Translations under genes and position numbers: made by a program
Source of the DNA: Amoebophrya sp. A120
Lineage: Eukaryota; Sar; Dinophyceae; Syndiniales; Amoebophryaceae
Length of the DNA: 64,000 bases
Reading direction: 5' to 3'
Assembly: GCA_905178155.1 (NCBI GenBank)
Contig: CAJINV010000003.1
Coordinates: 1,999,873 to 2,063,872 of the forward strand
Shown: piece by piece, positions 63,631 through 64,000 of the stretch
How the letters are laid out: every line of letters begins with the position of its first letter
Numbering within the stretch: the stretch's first letter is position 1
Notes under the pieces: model-generated
What the model saw: only the letters and a program-made list of their open reading frames with translations
Databases searched by the model: none
Told to the model about the DNA's origin: nothing

Positions 63631-64000
63631 CAGCGACGCAGTAAATTGCTGAAGTAGCCACTTCAACAGTTTGCGTTGTTGTTCGGTTTACAACTTGCCA
63701 TGCAGTTGTTATGGAAGTGGCTACTTCAATTCGCACAGGCAAACTGTTGAAGTTGCCATTTCAAAAACTTGCGCTGTGCAAATTTTTGAAGTAGTCACTT
63801 CAACAATTTGCGTTCTTGTTGTTGTTCGGCTTGGGTTTGCAACGTGTCACGCAGCTTGTGTTGAAATGGCCATTTCAACATTTTGCACAACCCGAATTGT
63901 TGAAATGGCCATTTCAACAATTCGCAGAACCCGAATTGTTGAAATGGCCATTTCAACATTTTGCGCAACCCGAATTGTTGAAATGGCCATTTCAACAATT
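63631..64000. repeat. 39-bp tandem repeat built on a perfect palindrome
   Basis: Four clear units start at about 63861, 63900, 63939 and 63978 and run off the right edge. Each contains the 18-bp palindrome TTGAAATGGCCATTTCAA. Upstream (63631-63800) are diverged versions with TTGAAGTAGCCACTTCAA-like cores. Because 39 is 13 codons, the minus strand is open as a 13-residue repeat (LKWPFQQFGLRKM). Confidence 0.9.

Noticed and set aside
63861-64000. CRISPR-like array at the right end
   Set aside because: Units are directly adjacent with no variable spacers, and the context is a eukaryotic nuclear genome; it is a palindromic satellite-type repeat.

Overview
The window looks like nuclear DNA of a protist from the dinoflagellate lineage. 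A parasitic syndinian such as Amoebophrya is my best guess (inference, about 0.6). Three things point there. Every convincing gene lies on the minus strand, in one long unidirectional row. The proteins are eukaryotic, including myosins with MyTH4 and FERM tails. Many introns are introner-type: short elements with terminal inverted repeats (TIRs), flanked by 5-bp target-site duplications (TSDs), and without usable GT/AG ends. I recall such introners being reported in Amoebophrya but could not check this here.

Layout. From 1 to about 24.67 kb there is a tandem array with a period of 9,987-9,990 bp. Each unit holds a MyTH4 myosin gene (copy 1 cut by the left edge, copies 2 and 3 complete, 1,317 codons each). 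Between copies lies a 3.56-kb retroelement. It has split direct repeats in the order A1-ORF-B1-A2-B2, a partial reverse transcriptase, an RNase H domain and a C-terminal macro domain. The element supplies the last five codons and the stop of the myosin. Copy 3 has no element upstream. It also carries an introner that copies 1 and 2 lack, and lacks one that they have.

From 24.7 to 27.3 kb lies a low-complexity gene of unknown function. Gene-free, partly GC-rich DNA follows to 30.97 kb. From 30.97 to 34.04 kb lies a four-exon mitochondrial-type malate dehydrogenase gene, whose third intron holds an insertion bounded by 54-bp direct repeats. From 35.29 to 45.33 kb lies a single-copy MyTH4-FERM myosin (2,550 codons, 11 exons) interrupted by four introners of four different families. 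Then come a SET/NAP-type histone chaperone (46.15-47.38 kb), a GC-rich gene-free stretch, a large multipass membrane protein (49.71-52.63 kb), a DNAJC9-like J protein (53.12-54.16 kb), an ankyrin-DHHC palmitoyltransferase of 1,388 codons (54.89-59.45 kb), and a secreted Cys- then Ala-rich coiled-coil protein (60.24-62.50 kb). The right end is a 39-bp tandem repeat built on a perfect palindrome.

Main result. I derived exon chains by hand for six genes. Four of them (myosin copies 2 and 3, the MyTH4-FERM myosin and the secreted protein) contain introners, and their coding lengths come out as exact multiples of three only when each introner is removed together with one copy of its 5-bp TSD. This removal also restores conserved myosin motifs. 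The other introns in the window are ordinary GT-AG introns, so two intron classes coexist in the same genes.
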